Assembly (NCBI RefSeq): GCF_026212465.1
Contig: NC_080052.1
Coordinates: 12,929,434-12,993,433 of the forward strand
Origin: Amaranthus tricolor
Taxonomy: Eukaryota; Streptophyta; Magnoliopsida; Caryophyllales; Amaranthaceae
Direction: 5' to 3'
DNA length: 64,000 bases
Part shown: one piece after another, positions 34,128-46,552 of the stretch
How the letters are laid out: every line of letters begins with the position of its first letter
How positions within the stretch are numbered: the stretch's first letter is position 1
Program-made: the position numbers and the translations under genes
Notes under the pieces: model-generated
Databases searched by the model: none
Seen by the model: only the letters and a program-made list of their open reading frames with translations
What the model was told of the DNA's origin: nothing

Positions 34128-36505
34128 GGGCATTGTTAATGGTGACCCAATATTGGGTCACATGACCTATCAAAAGAAAAAAATCTTATTATGGTGATCC
34201 ATATTAAGATGGGTCATGGAACGGTGACCCAATAGAGCATGTGATGACCCGTTCAATGGAACGGTCATCTGAATTTTTTTTCAAATGAATTGCCACGTGT
34301 CAATCACTGACTGGCCCGCAAAAAGTAAAATGCATCATCTTTCCCAGTCACACTGCTGCACGCCACTTGTCTTCTTTTGATTGGCTGTAAAAAAATAGCC
34401 GTTTTTTATCTTTAATGGCTATTTTCGCATTAAAATAATTTTTTTAAAAAAAAAAATTATACCAACGGTCATATTTTTTTGAGATCTATAAAATGAGACC
34501 CATATTAATATATTTTGACATAATTTTTTTTGACATATTTTGTTCATATTTTCGGTATTTTTTTGGTTAAAAAAAATATCAAAGTAATCATTTCAAAAAT
34601 CCCAAAAAAAATATGGATTCAAATAACCCAAATTATGGAAGAAATCCATGTAAAAAAAAAACCAAGGAAAAAATCTTCTTACAATCAAAGTGCTCAAATT
34701 CAGTATCAAAATCCTCCGTTCATTCCTCCATTTTCTCAAAATACTCCAAATTCTTCTTACTATATTCCTGAAAATATCCCAAATTCATCTTATTATGTTT
34801 CTCAAAATACCCAAAATTCTCAAACTATGTTTCACCACCATCATCAATCTCACAATATCAACTCTAATATTGATATGTATTCAACTCCAATAAGGGGTGA
34901 AAGTTTAGATGAAAATGAGATGGAGTATGATGATGATGATGATGATGATGTTGTTGTTGAAAATCAAGGAAATGATCAAGATGTTCAATATGGTGAAGAT
35001 GGAGGAAATTCTGTTCATCATGTTGATGCTAGTCTTTACACGCAACCATCATTTCAAGATCTAGTTTCACAATTTGGTTCACCACCGAGCTTCACTCAAT
35101 TGGTTCAACCATCTCAACAGCTACCTAATAATAATGATGAAGCCCCTATACCTTCAAAGAAAAGTTGGGATTTGATTGAAGATATTGCTCTCATATGTTC
35201 AGTCATGAACACAAGTACAGATCCAATTGTGAGCACCAACCAAAAGATAAGAGTGAGGTGGCAGAAAGTTAAGGAAGCTTATGAACCAGCGAGGATGGAA
35301 CGACCCCATCTGATCCCATGAAAAACCGCCGACATGCTTAAGTGTCGTTGGGGTAGAGTTGCTCCAGCATGTTTGAAGTGGTCTGGAAGTTATGATGAGG
35401 CTGTTAGGAGGAAGAAGAGTGGCACGACAGACGAAGATGTGCTTAAAGAAGCGCATTTAATCCATCAAAGAAAACACGGTAACATTAACTTGATTGAACA
35501 ATGGAAAATTTTAAGAAAGTATAACAAGTGGAAGCAAGTTGTAAAAACTAATCAAAAAAAACAATTGGATCAACAACCAACTGGTGATGTTAGTAGTAAA
35601 AGTAGTGGGAAAAGATCAAGGATGGAAGAAGATTCTGAAACTCCAACAAATGAACCTCAAGGAGGATCATCCACGCGCCCCGAGGGTGTGAAGAAGGCTA
35701 AGGCTCGCATGACAGGGAAGATGGTCGTAGATCAATCAATTCAAGCTTTGAGTGCATTTGGAGAGAGTCTTCGATTTAATTCAGAAATAATGAAAGAGAA
35801 GACAAAACTTCAAAAACAAAAAGAAGCCCGAAAACAAAAACAACTTCAACTGGAAAAATATCGAATGAATTGGGAGATCTATGAATCATTAAGCAAAAAA
35901 GAAACTCTTCAGCCATGGGAAGCTGATTTGATGGTTCAACTTGGACAATACCTTCAGAATTACAATCGTCAGTAGATATTTTAATTATGTAATGTCTTAA
36001 TTATATTTTAATTATGTATTGTTTTTAATGATGGTTTAATTATGTTATGTTTAAAAATATTTTAATTATGTAATTTTAGTTTTTTAATTTGTGTATTTAT
36101 TTTATGTATGTGCATTGTAATATTTATTTGAAGTTAACGAATTTTTCTTAAATATTAAAAAATATTTATTAAAAATTATATTTATATTTATATTTATTAA
36201 AAAATATTATTTTTATTAAAAGAATACTTTTTTTAATTATAAAATAGTAGATCTATTTAAATCAAATAAAAAATTATATTAACTTTGTACATGAAAATAT
36301 TATTATAAAAAAATAAAAATAAATGTTAGATAAATTAAGGGAGAGAAATTATGGTGGGGTAGAAAAAAAGTAAGAAAGAGAGGATGATGACCTTTTAAAA
36401 GAGGTCATTGTTAATAAAATTAGGTTGATAGATGAAATTTTTGGAGCGAGAAAAATTGAAAAATAGTAACATGACCTTTTTTTAAGGTCATGAGTAAAGA
36501 TGGCC
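34128..36505 (+). mobile_element. PIF/Harbinger (Pong-like) element carrying only ORF1
   Basis: Inverted ends GGGCATTGTTAATGGTGACC (left) and, inverted, GGCCATCTTTACTCATGACC (right) are flanked by TTA on both sides (34125-34127 and 36506-36508), the usual 3-bp target of PIF/Harbinger. Inside is the Myb-like ORF1 gene and no DDE transposase frame, so it depends on a transposase from another copy. The subterminal regions repeat GTGACCCA/GGTCAT motifs (for example about 34145, 34195, 34225, 36400 and 36475). Confidence 0.85.
34613..35975 (+). pseudogene. PIF/Harbinger ORF1 (Myb/SANT-like, NAM-associated C-terminal type), with one stop and one frameshift
   Basis: The likely start is 34613 (MDSNNPNYG), but the frame shifts within an A10 run near 34650. 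From there the main frame (phase of 34530) runs to a TGA at 35319-35321 and resumes in the same phase to 35973. Parts: an Asn/Ser/Pro-rich N-terminus, an acidic stretch (EYDDDDDDD), a trihelix/SANT-like region starting SKKSWDLIEDIALICSVMN and continuing with MLKCRWGRV, then a basic region (RPEGVKKAKARM) and a C-terminal coiled coil rich in Lys, Gln and Glu. In Pong-like elements ORF1 is the DNA-binding partner needed with the transposase. Two lesions make this copy inactive as read. Confidence 0.75.
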
Positions 36506-36627
36506 TTAGTGGTTGTGGTGAATGGAATTTAGATGGGTGGAGGAAGAGGAGGGGGTTTTAAACGACGCAATGGTGGAACTAGGTTGCTCATCGTCTCAGG
36601 GAGATGGTTGTAAGGGGAAACCGACCT

Positions 36628-39243
36628 TGTAACAGGCTCAAATTTCTTAATCTTAATCTTCCGATTATTTATTCCGAAATTTCTTTTCGAATTCCTAATC
36701 CTTAGGTTATCTAATTCAAATCACCTTGAATTCCTAAACCTTATTCCGATTTTTGTAATTTCTTCCAAATATTAAACTTAAAAAAATATATATATATTCT
36801 TAAATTTCTTTATAAGCACTAAAATATTATTTTATTATTTTATTCTACGAAAAGTAAAATTTTAATATTATATTTACGGTTTTATTAAAACGTTACGTTT
36901 CAATTTCGTTTCCTTAAACTAACTTTACTACTTATCATTTTAACTTTACAACTTTGATTTAATTATTTTATACCTAAAAATTAACTATATTTTTCTTATT
37001 AACTTTAATTATAGTTTTAACTAAAATTTTCTAAGTAAACTATCATATTTTCATAATCAAACCTTAATCATACTTTCCCATTAATCTAAAACATTTCACT
37101 AGCATAAACTAGAACAAAAATTTGATGAATCAAAATCCTTTCTACATCAATCCATAATGTTCATCACTTACACAAGCTATCACCATTTCCTTACACAAGT
37201 TAACCTTCTTCTACTCTCCAAACTCTTATACATCCACTTACACACTCCAACTCTTACACATTCACTTACACACTCTAAATCACTTACACAAGTTAACTTT
37301 CTTTTTCATACAATCTTATGAACTAAAAAGTTGCCCAAAACCCATTATAAATACCCCTCCTTAGCCATGAGATCACTTTCACCCCATCATCAAATCTTTC
37401 TACCATTCTTTCTTATATCTTCACTTCATTAACATCTTACTAACTTTATACCCTTTTTATTTGTTGAAGAATCAAATGAAGATGGAGCTTGATCTTATCA
37501 CTTCTTAAGCCAATAATCATCAACTTTTGAAAAGTCAAGTATAATCTTTTGGAGCTTGGCTATCATTTTTCTTTTGGGTAATTAAAGATCTACTTCTTTG
37601 AAGCTTGGAGCCTTGAAGACTTTCTCTTTTGGAGCTTATTTCTTTAAAGTTCTTATTTTCCTATTATTATTCTCTTGGTTTAGCACCACCTTCGGAGGAA
37701 AATGGTGCACATTTTCTTAACTCTCTCGTTATGTGATATTTATTTATGGTTACTCGATAATATAAAGCATGATCAACATGATTTTATTTTAGTCATTTAA
37801 ACTTTACATGGTAATATTAAAATCATATCCAGTTTAGTGATATTTTCGTCAAAACAATAATACTTTTGGGACACTCGAAAAAAAAAGTCATATATATAGA
37901 AATTTTTGATTAATATGATGATATAAATATATATGAATTTTACTAGTTAAATAAACTTATGTGTTTAAAATGATTCCACATCATCTTGATGTTTTGATAA
38001 ATTTTTAATCGGTTTATTGGTAAAATAGTCAAACTAATTTGTTAAAATGCTTAGCGTTGTTTTTCTCAAAAACTCATTTCATTTTGATTTTGGACCTTTA
38101 ATAACTTGTCGGATTATGTTTTTTTATAGTTATGATAGATCCGTTTTACTATTTTATTGATTATTTGATAAAATACGTTATTAATATTACTCTTGACTTT
38201 TATAATTATTTATGACATAATAATGACTTAGTTTAGCCTCAGGAATCTTAGTATAGCTACAAAAATTTATTATTTAATTAATATTAATTTATTAGATACT
38301 AGTAATTTGTTTCTATTGAAAGGGTAGAATTGTCAAAATTTTGACTAGTGCCAGTTTGACTTATAAGAATGTAAACCATTTCGGTTAAGAGTCTTGTTTG
38401 ATATTGCATGATATTGATTGTATGACTCTGATAGTAAGGTAACGTCGAACCATGGACCGGCATGTAAAATCCCGGCGTCCGTGTTAGCCGGCACGTAAAA
38501 TGCGGTGTCAGACAGGGGGTCCGAGAAAAACACATCATGTGAAGTCTCGAGCATAACACTATTGAGAGGAGTGACGACTCCCACCACAGTTAGGGTTTAG
38601 GACTACGGTACTCACCTAACCAGACCCTTACATATATCAGTTGTCATTATTGTTGTGATCTTGTGATGTGCTATGATGGTAAAGTTATGAGGCTTAATTG
38701 TATTTGATTAAATAAGCATTAAGGTTACCAAGTATTTAGTAGCAGTAATGAACTTCTGCAAGTATTGAGAATGTAACTTAATGGCTTAGTAAAGGTCAAT
38801 AATGAGTAATAACCTTCTATATTACGCTTGATGATTATTCTGTAAGCATGATTTAACTATCGCATCATAAGCTTGTTGAGAAAATTGTACTCGGCTTTAT
38901 CGCTGACCGATTTAATCGGCTGTCATCCATATTATGGATGACAGTATTTTGCAGGAAAATTTAGCTTAGATTTCGATCCAGGCCGCAACTTTAATTATTC
39001 TATCGAGGACTTAGCTTCAATGATTTAACTTGATGACTATATTGTACTTATGTTTTTTTTATCGTAGTTAAGTAAACCTTATTTTATATTTTCTCAGTTT
39101 TAAGATATTTTTTTTTTACTTATGTTTTGAACAATTTTAGTTTAAATGGGTTTTAGCAGTTCGGCGTTTTATACTTCCGCATTATTTATCTTAAGTATAA
39201 TTATTAATGTTAATTATGTATCGAGAGTGCCGCTCCTGCTACA
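36628..39243 (+). repeat. 5' LTR of the Tekay-type element
   Basis: 2,616 bp. It preserves the empty site (GACTAGTGCCAG near 38343) into which the CACTA element inserted in the other LTR. A minus-strand frame at 38345-38587, also present in the 3' LTR at 48960-49202, is a by-product of a GC-richer LTR block. Confidence 0.95.
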
Positions 39244-39245
39244 CG

Positions 39246-39257
39246 TGGTATCAGAGC
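39246..39257 (+). promoter_or_regulatory. Primer-binding site (initiator-Met tRNA type) of the Tekay-type element
   Basis: TGGTATCAGAGC, two bases after the 5' LTR, is complementary to the 3' end of plant initiator methionine tRNA. Confidence 0.9.
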
Positions 39258-39451
39258 TAAAGTTACTCGAATCTTGGAATTTTAGTTCCATGTGAAAGGC
39301 TCTATAACCGACTAAAAAAAAATATAAATAAAAAAAATAAAAAAAAATTCAAATGATATTTTTCAAAACAAGTCTTCCTAAAATTTCTATTTGTTTTCTA
39401 TGTGCTTATGTGATTATGTGTAAAATTACGTGCCAGATTAATTAAGTTAAT

Positions 39452-42400
39452 GTGAAAGTTAGTCACATGTTTAAAAATTTTTTGGTAAGAAATGGCGTAA
39501 CTTCATCTGATCACGAAGCTAGAGTTCGAGAGCTAGAAGCACAACTAGCTCGGATGGAAAGGACAAATGAGCGACTGTTCACCCTCATGGAGAATCAGGC
39601 TCAAGAGGCCAATGACGACGGGAAATACTTTAAGAATATGGCATATCATCGACCGCCGCAATACGACGGAGAAGCTGATCCGGTTCGCTTCGAGAATTGG
39701 CTCACAGAGATGGAGAAACTTTTAGAGGTCATTAATTGTCCAGCACACCTAAAGTAAAGCTGGCTTCCTTCTACCTATCTGGTCCAGTAGAGTTATGGTG
39801 GCGTTCTATCAAGGCCACTATGAATGATACCTTTTGGGATGGTTTCCTTATAACTCTTCGTCAACAATTCTATCCGCCATCACTCCAACGGAAAAAGGAG
39901 AATGAGTTCTTACATCTTCGTCAGGGTCTTATGACCGTGATTGAGTATAGTTGTAAGCTCAATGAGCTATCTCGATTTGCTTCTGACATTGTAAGCTAAG
40001 AAAGTGTTCGTTCATCCCGCTTCTTCAAGGGTCTTAATCTTAAGATCCAAAAGGGGATTGGGAAGTATTCTGACTTCCGAGATCTCTACGACCGAGCGCT
40101 TGAGTATGAGAGGATCCTTGACAAGGAGGACAACACCAACAAAAGAAAATTTGGTGGAGGCAACAACAACAGGAACAAGAGGCCAACCAATTGGGATCGC
40201 GAGCCGTTCCAACCAACAACTTCAACAAGAGTCACAGTTTGGAAGTGTCGCTTATGTGGTAAGGATCACCGAGGTCGTTCATGCACTGGGAAGATCATCT
40301 GCTTCAAATGCAAAAAGGAGGGTCATGTTTCCACTAACTACCGAGAAGGGATCTAGTTGGGAGCTAGTACTACTGGTAATTATGGAGCTACTAGTTCTTC
40401 AGGAAATGTTCAGAGTATTGCAGCTAGGAGGACTGCCAGTTTGCACGCTATTAGCAACCATGTAGACAATCTTCATCAGGCATTTGAGGGTAAGGTCATT
40501 TCTGGTCACTTTGTCGTAGGATACTCTTTGGCTCATATTCTTCAGGAGCTGACCGATCTTTTATCTCTTCTTCTTTCCTTCATAAATCCTCTGTCTCTCT
40601 TGAACCTCAAAAATTTAATCTCCAAATTCTATTACCTGACGGTTCACCATTCCTATGTGACCGTATATTTCCTAATTTCCCTCTTAAGATTTCGGACAAC
40701 CATCTACCTGCCGATTCAATAGTGTTTGAGTTGGGTACATATGATATTATTTTGGGGATGGACTGGTTGGGACGTCATCATGCGGAGATTTTGTGTAAAG
40801 AGAAGATCGTTCGGGTTAAGGCTCCAAGTGGAGAATGTTTGATTAGGAAGAATTCTGTGTTTCCCATTCAGACCATTTCTGCAGTTCAAGCCATTGAGAT
40901 GATTAAACATGGAGATAAGGGATATTTGTGTTTTATTACTAGTAGTGAGGAGAAAATCAAGTTAAGTCTTAAGGAAACCCCATTTGTTTGTGATTACCCT
41001 GATGTTTTCCCTGAGGATCTACTTGGTTTACCTCTAAGGAGAGAGGTTGACTTTCATATAGATTTAATTCCTGATGCTACCCCTATCTCTAGGACTCCGT
41101 ACCATTTTGCTCCAACTGAGTTAGCCGAATTGAAAAAGCAATTAGATGAGTTATTGGAGAAAGGTTTTATCCGACCTAGTGTGTCACCCTGGGGAGCCCA
41201 TGTTCTGTTTGTGAAGAAGAAGGATGGAACGATGAGATTGTGTATTGATTATAGGGAGACTAATAAGATCACCATTAAGAATCGTTACCCTTTGCCCAGG
41301 ATAGATGATTTGTTTGATCAGCTAAGAGGCGCTCAGGTGTTCTCGAAGATTGATTTAAGGTCTGGATATCATCAATTGAGGATAGCTAAGGAGGATGTTT
41401 CTAAAACAGCATTTCGGACCCGATATGGACATTATGAGTTTTTGGTGATGCCATTTGGGTTAACAAATGCACCTGCAGCATTTATGGATTTGATGCAGAG
41501 GTATCTTCGTCCTTATTTGGATAAATTTGTGGTTGTTTTTATCGATGATATTTTGGTATATTCAAGGAGTAGGGAAGAACATGAAGAACACTTGAGAATG
41601 ATTCTAGAGCTTTTGAGAAAAGAGAAATTGTATGGTAAGTTTAGTAAGTGTGAGTTTTGGCTTGAGTAAATTTCTTTTCTAGGTCATATGGTGTCTAAAG
41701 GTGGAATTTCTATAGATCCTGAGAAGATTAAAGCAATAACGGACTGGCCGATTCCTAGAAATGTGACTGAAGTTCGGAGCTTTTTAGGATTAGCTGGGTA
41801 CTATAGGATATATGTTGAAAACTTTTCTAAGGTTCCTCGTCCCATGTTTAAGCTGTTGAAGAAAGGGATACGATTTCAGTGGAATGAGAGGCACACAATT
41901 GCTTTTGAGGAATTAAAGAAAAGACTTACTACCGCCCCTGTTTTAGCAATGCCTGATTGTAGCAAGCCATTCGAGGTCTATTGTGATGCTTCATTCGAAA
42001 GTTTAGGTTGTGTACTTATGCAGAAGGAAAGGTCATAGCTTATGCATCGAGGCAGTTAAGGCCACATGAGGTGAATTACCCCGTGCATGACATTGAACTT
42101 GCTGCAGTGATCTTTGCTTTGAAGTTGTGGAGACATTATTTGTATGGGTTACCGTGTAAGATCTACACTGATCATTAAAATTTGAGGTATGTCTTCAACC
42201 AAAAAGAATTGAACATGTGCCAAAGGCGGTGGCTTGAGGTTATTAAGGATTATGATCTTGAAATTGTGTACCACCCTGGAAAAGCGTATAAGGTAGCTGA
42301 TGCCTTGAGTAGGAGACCGAGAGTGTCTGTGAATGCCATTATGTCTGTACCATGGGAGTTGTATCGTGAGATGCAGAGTTTGGGATTAGAGATTTGTAGT

Positions 42401-43904
42401 CGACACGAGGTTGGTCAGTATTTGGGAGCAAATGACTATACAAACCACTTTGTTTGATCGTATAATTGAGGGACAACTTGAGGATCCAGAGATTGTTGAG
42501 TTGATCCATAGAATTGAGAAAAATGAGACTGATGCTTTTGAGTTAGGAGAAAGAGGAGAGTTGAGGATGAACGGTAGATTGTGTGTTCCAAATCAATTTG
42601 AATTGAAGAATGAGATTCTGAAGGAAGGTCATCAAAGTTTATTTCATTTGCATCCAGGTCGAGATAAGATGATTGAGGAGATAAGAGAGATATTTTGGTG
42701 GAAAGGTCTAAGGAAAGATGTCTCTGATTTTGTGTCTAAGTGCCTAGTCTGCCAGAGGGTAAAGTTCGAGAGACAAAAGAGTTCAGGGTTGCTTCAACCG
42801 TTGCCTGTCCCAGATTGGAAGTGGGACTCGATTTCTATGGACTTTGTGGTAGGGCTGCTAAGGACCCAGCGAGGGAATGATGTTATTTGGGTCATTGTTG
42901 ATAGATTGACCAAGGTCGCTAGATTTGTGCCAATGAAGAATACTTGGGGGGCCAAGCAATTAGCAGATGCCTATGTCCTAGAGATTGTTAGACTTCATGG
43001 TGTTCCGAGGACTATTGTTTCGGATAGGGATCCGAAGTTTTTATCGAGGTTTTGGGAAAAGTTGCAGGAAGCTTTTGGGAGTAAGTTGTGCTTGAGTACT
43101 GCTTTTCATCCTGCGACTGATGGTCAGACTGAGAGAACTATTCAGACTTTAGAGGATCTTTTGAGATGTTGTGTGTTGGACTTTGAGGGTTCTTGGGAAG
43201 ATAAATTACCGATGGTGGAGTTCGCCAACAATAACAGTTTCCAATCTAGTATTAGGATGGCACCGTATGAAGCTCTTTATGGAAGGAAGTGTCGAGTACC
43301 TTTGTGTTGGGATTTGATGGATAGGACCATTCCCGAAGGTCCAGATGTGATTCAGGAATCCATTGATGCGCTGAAGATTGTTCAACAGAACATGAGAGCA
43401 GCACAGAGCCGACAAAAGAGTTATGCTGATAATCGTCGAAAGATGTTGCAATTTGAGGTTGGCGACAAGGTTTTCCTAAAGGTTTCACCTACAAAGGGTG
43501 TCCAGCGTTTTAAAGTTCGAGGAAAGTTGAGTCCAAAATTTATTGGACCTTTTGAGATCCTAAGGAGAGTCGGAGAAATTTCTTATGAGTTGGCTTTACC
43601 TCCAAGTTTAGAAAAAGTTCATAATGTGTTCCATGTTTCACAGTTGAGGAAATATGTTCATGATCCGTCTCATGTTCTAGCTCACGAGCCGCTTTTGATT
43701 GAGGAGTCTTTGGTGTATGAGAAACAACCAATCAGGATCTTAGATACTCGAGTAAAAGAGTTGAGAAATTTGAGGATTCCATTGGTCAAGGTTTTGTGGT
43801 CAAACCACGGGGTTGAAGAGGCGACTTCGGAAAAAGAGGTCGACATGAGAGAGCATTATCCTAACCTTTTTGGTGAGTCCAAGTTTCGGGACGAAACTAT
43901 CTAA
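39452..43904 (+). pseudogene. gag-pol of the Tekay-type element, broken at several points
   Basis: gag: 39452-39757 (PPQYDGEADPVRFENWL), 39736-39999 (FYLSGPVELWWRS) and on past a TAA at 39997-39999 to two zinc-binding motifs (CRLCGKDHRGRSC and CFKCKKEGHVSTNY, whose last Cys is Tyr). The protease active site reads SSGA rather than DSGA/DTGA. Reverse transcriptase: 40722-41669, with an intact FIDDILVYS box, ending at a TAA; 41688-42038 continues it. A frameshift near 42030, a TAA at 42176-42178 and a second shift near 42435 break RNase H. Integrase is intact (42411-43904): an HHCC zinc region, DFVVGL, VSDRDPKF, and a C-terminal chromodomain-like tail (LVKVLWSNHGVEEATSEKE). The chromodomain and this tail mark the Tekay/Del lineage. 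Confidence 0.9.
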
Positions 43905-46019
43905 AGGGGGAAAGAGTTGTAACAGGCTCAAATTTCTTAATCTTAATCTTCCGATTAATTATTCCGAAATTTCTTTTCGAATTCCTAATCCTTTGGTTAT
44001 CTAATTCAAATCACCTTGAATTCCTAAACCTTATTTCGATTTTTGTAATTTCTTCCAAATATTAAACTTAAAAATATATATATATTCTTAAATTTCTTTA
44101 TAAGCACTAAAATATTATTTTATTATTTTATTCTACGAAAAGTAAAATTTTAATATTATATTTATGGTTTTATTAAAACGTTACGTTTCAATTTCGTTTC
44201 CTTAAACTAACTTTACTACTTATCATTTTAACTTTACAACTTTGATTTAATTATTTTATACCTAAAAATTAACTATATTTTTATTATTAACTTTAAGTAT
44301 AGTTTTAACTAAAATTTTCTAAGTAAACTATCATATTTTCATAATCAAACCTTAATCATACTTTCCCATTAATCTAAAACATTTCACTAGCATAAACTAG
44401 AACAAAAATTTGATGAATCAAAATCCTTTCTACATCAATCCATAATGTTCATCACTTATACAAGCTATCACCATTTCCTTACACAAGTTAACCTTCTTCT
44501 ACACTCCAAACTCTTACACATCCACTTACACACTCCAACTCTTACACATTCACTTACACACTCTAAATCACTTACACAAGTTAACCTTCTTTTTCATAGA
44601 ATTTTATGAACTAAAAAGTTGCCCAAAACCCATTATAAATACCCCTCCTTAGCCATGAGATCACTTTCACCCCCATCATCAAATCTTTCTACCATTCTTT
44701 CTTATATCTTCTCTTCATCAACATCTTACTAACTTTATACCCTTTTTATTTGTTGAAGAATCAAATGAAGATGGAGCTTGATCTTATCACTTCTTAAGCC
44801 AATAATCATCAACTTTTGAAAAGTCAAGTATTATCTTTTGGAGCTTGGATATCATTTTCTTTTGGGTAATTGAAGATCTACTTCTTTGAAGCTTGGAGCC
44901 TTGAAGACTTTCTCTTTTGGAGCTTATTTCTTTAAAGTTCTTATTTTCCTATTATTATTCTCTTACTTGGTTTAGCACCACCTTCGGAGGAAAATGGTGC
45001 ACATTTTCTTAACTCTCTCGTTATGTGATATTTATTTATGGTTACTCGATAATATAAAGCATGATCAACATGATTTTATTTTAGTCATTTAAACTTTACA
45101 TGGTAATATTAAAATCATATCTAGTTTAGTGATATTTTCGTCAAAACAATAATACTTTTGGGACACTCAAAAAAAAAAGTCATATATATAGAAATTTTTG
45201 ATTAATATGATGATATAAATATATATGAATTTTACTAATTAAATAAACTTATGTGTTTAAAATGATTCCATATCATCTTGGTGTTTTGATAAATTTTTAA
45301 TCGGTTTATTGGTAAAATAGTCAAACAAATTTGTTAAAATGCTTAGCGTTGTTTTTTTCAAAAACTCATTTCATTTTGATTTTGGACCTTTAATAACTTG
45401 TCGGATTATGTTTTTTTATAGTTATGATAGATCCGTTTTACTATTTTATTGATTATTTGATAAAATACGTTATTAATATTACTCTTGACTTTTATAATTA
45501 TTTATGACATAATAATGACTTAGTTTAGCCTCAGGAATCTTAGTATAGCTACAAAAATTTATTATTTAATTAATATTAATTTATTAGATACTAGTAATTT
45601 GTTTCTAATGAAAGGGTAGAATTGTCAAAATTTTGACTAGCACTAGTGGAAAAAACATCATTTGCTGCGGTTTTTTTGCCATTATTTGCTGTGGTTTTGG
45701 CCCCCAGCAATTGTGGTAGCAGCAAATGTCCTACTTTAAATGTTGCGGTTAACAACCGCAGCAAATAAGGGCATTATTTGCTGCGGTCATGGGCAAAAAC
45801 CGCAGCAAATAAGGGGGGTTATTTGCTGCGGTCATGTGTAAAACCGCAGCAAATAACCCCCCTTATTTGCTGCGGTTTTTGGCCAAACCGCAGCAAATAC
45901 TCTATTTTTTTTTCTTTTTATGTTTTATCCTTATAATAATGCAATAATAATACTAATAACAGTGATATCACATTAATCAACATTATAATAATGGAATAGT
46001 AATAATAAACTCTCGCTCG

Positions 46020-46047
46020 TATATATATATAATATAATATTATGTAC

Positions 46048-46122
<75 letters not shown>
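46020..46122. repeat. (TA)n tract inside the CACTA element
   Basis: Almost pure TA dinucleotide from about 46050 to 46120 with shorter runs before it. It lies immediately 3' (minus sense) of the small gene's stop codon. Confidence 0.9.
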
Positions 46123-46123
<1 letters not shown>

Positions 46124-46143
46124 TGTATAAAAAATAATCTATA

Positions 46144-46552
46144 CTAAGTTTGAACATCTAAAGTGATTGCACTAATTACAATCAAGAATCCACTAATTAA
46201 AGTATAAAAAATAACAGTGATCCCAGTTAAACTTGAAGACTGCTGCAGAAAATCAAGAATCCTTTGGTCAATCTCTTTAAGCCCATCAACACTCATCTGC
46301 ATTGAGACCTACAGAGGGAAAAAAATGATTAAAAATTGGAGTGGAAAGTGGAACACTTGACAGGAGGGATTTTAGGGATGAACACAGAAACTGGCATCTC
46401 AAGCTTACTTGATTAAGTGGAGATGAGAGGAACCCATTTGATTCAACTTTAACTGGGGTACTTTGTGATGATTCAATCTTCACATTAACAATCACTTTGT
46501 AGCAGCATTGACAACAAAACACAAAGTCTGGGGGGAGATTTTGTTCATCCAT
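46144..46552 (-). CDS. Small two-exon gene inside the CACTA element: Cys-rich start, C-terminal membrane anchor (102 aa)
   Basis: Minus strand: exon 1 is 46409-46552 (48 codons), donor CAA|GTAAGC, acceptor TGTAG|GTC, exon 2 is 46144-46308 ending in TAG. The join is phase 0 and the frame stays open. The N-terminus has FVFCCQCCYKVIV, four cysteines in a tight cluster. The middle is Ser/Val/Lys-rich. Exon 2 gives an amphipathic stretch (DGLKEIDQRILDFLQQ) then about 20 hydrophobic residues (ITVIFYTLISGFLIVISA) just before the end, a tail-anchor layout. I do not recognise the family. Further exon-like pieces may lie upstream on the minus strand (about 47635-47700 and 48430-48480). It may be a captured host fragment. 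Confidence 0.5.

Noticed and set aside
38299..38587. Minus-strand frame in the Tekay LTR, repeated at 48894-49202
   Set aside because: Present in both LTRs because the LTR is duplicated; no recognisable protein, and the frame end differs where the CACTA element inserted. Treated as a chance frame in a GC-richer LTR block.
45918..46157. Frame of alternating Tyr-Ile residues
   Set aside because: Produced by the TA dinucleotide tract inside the CACTA element.
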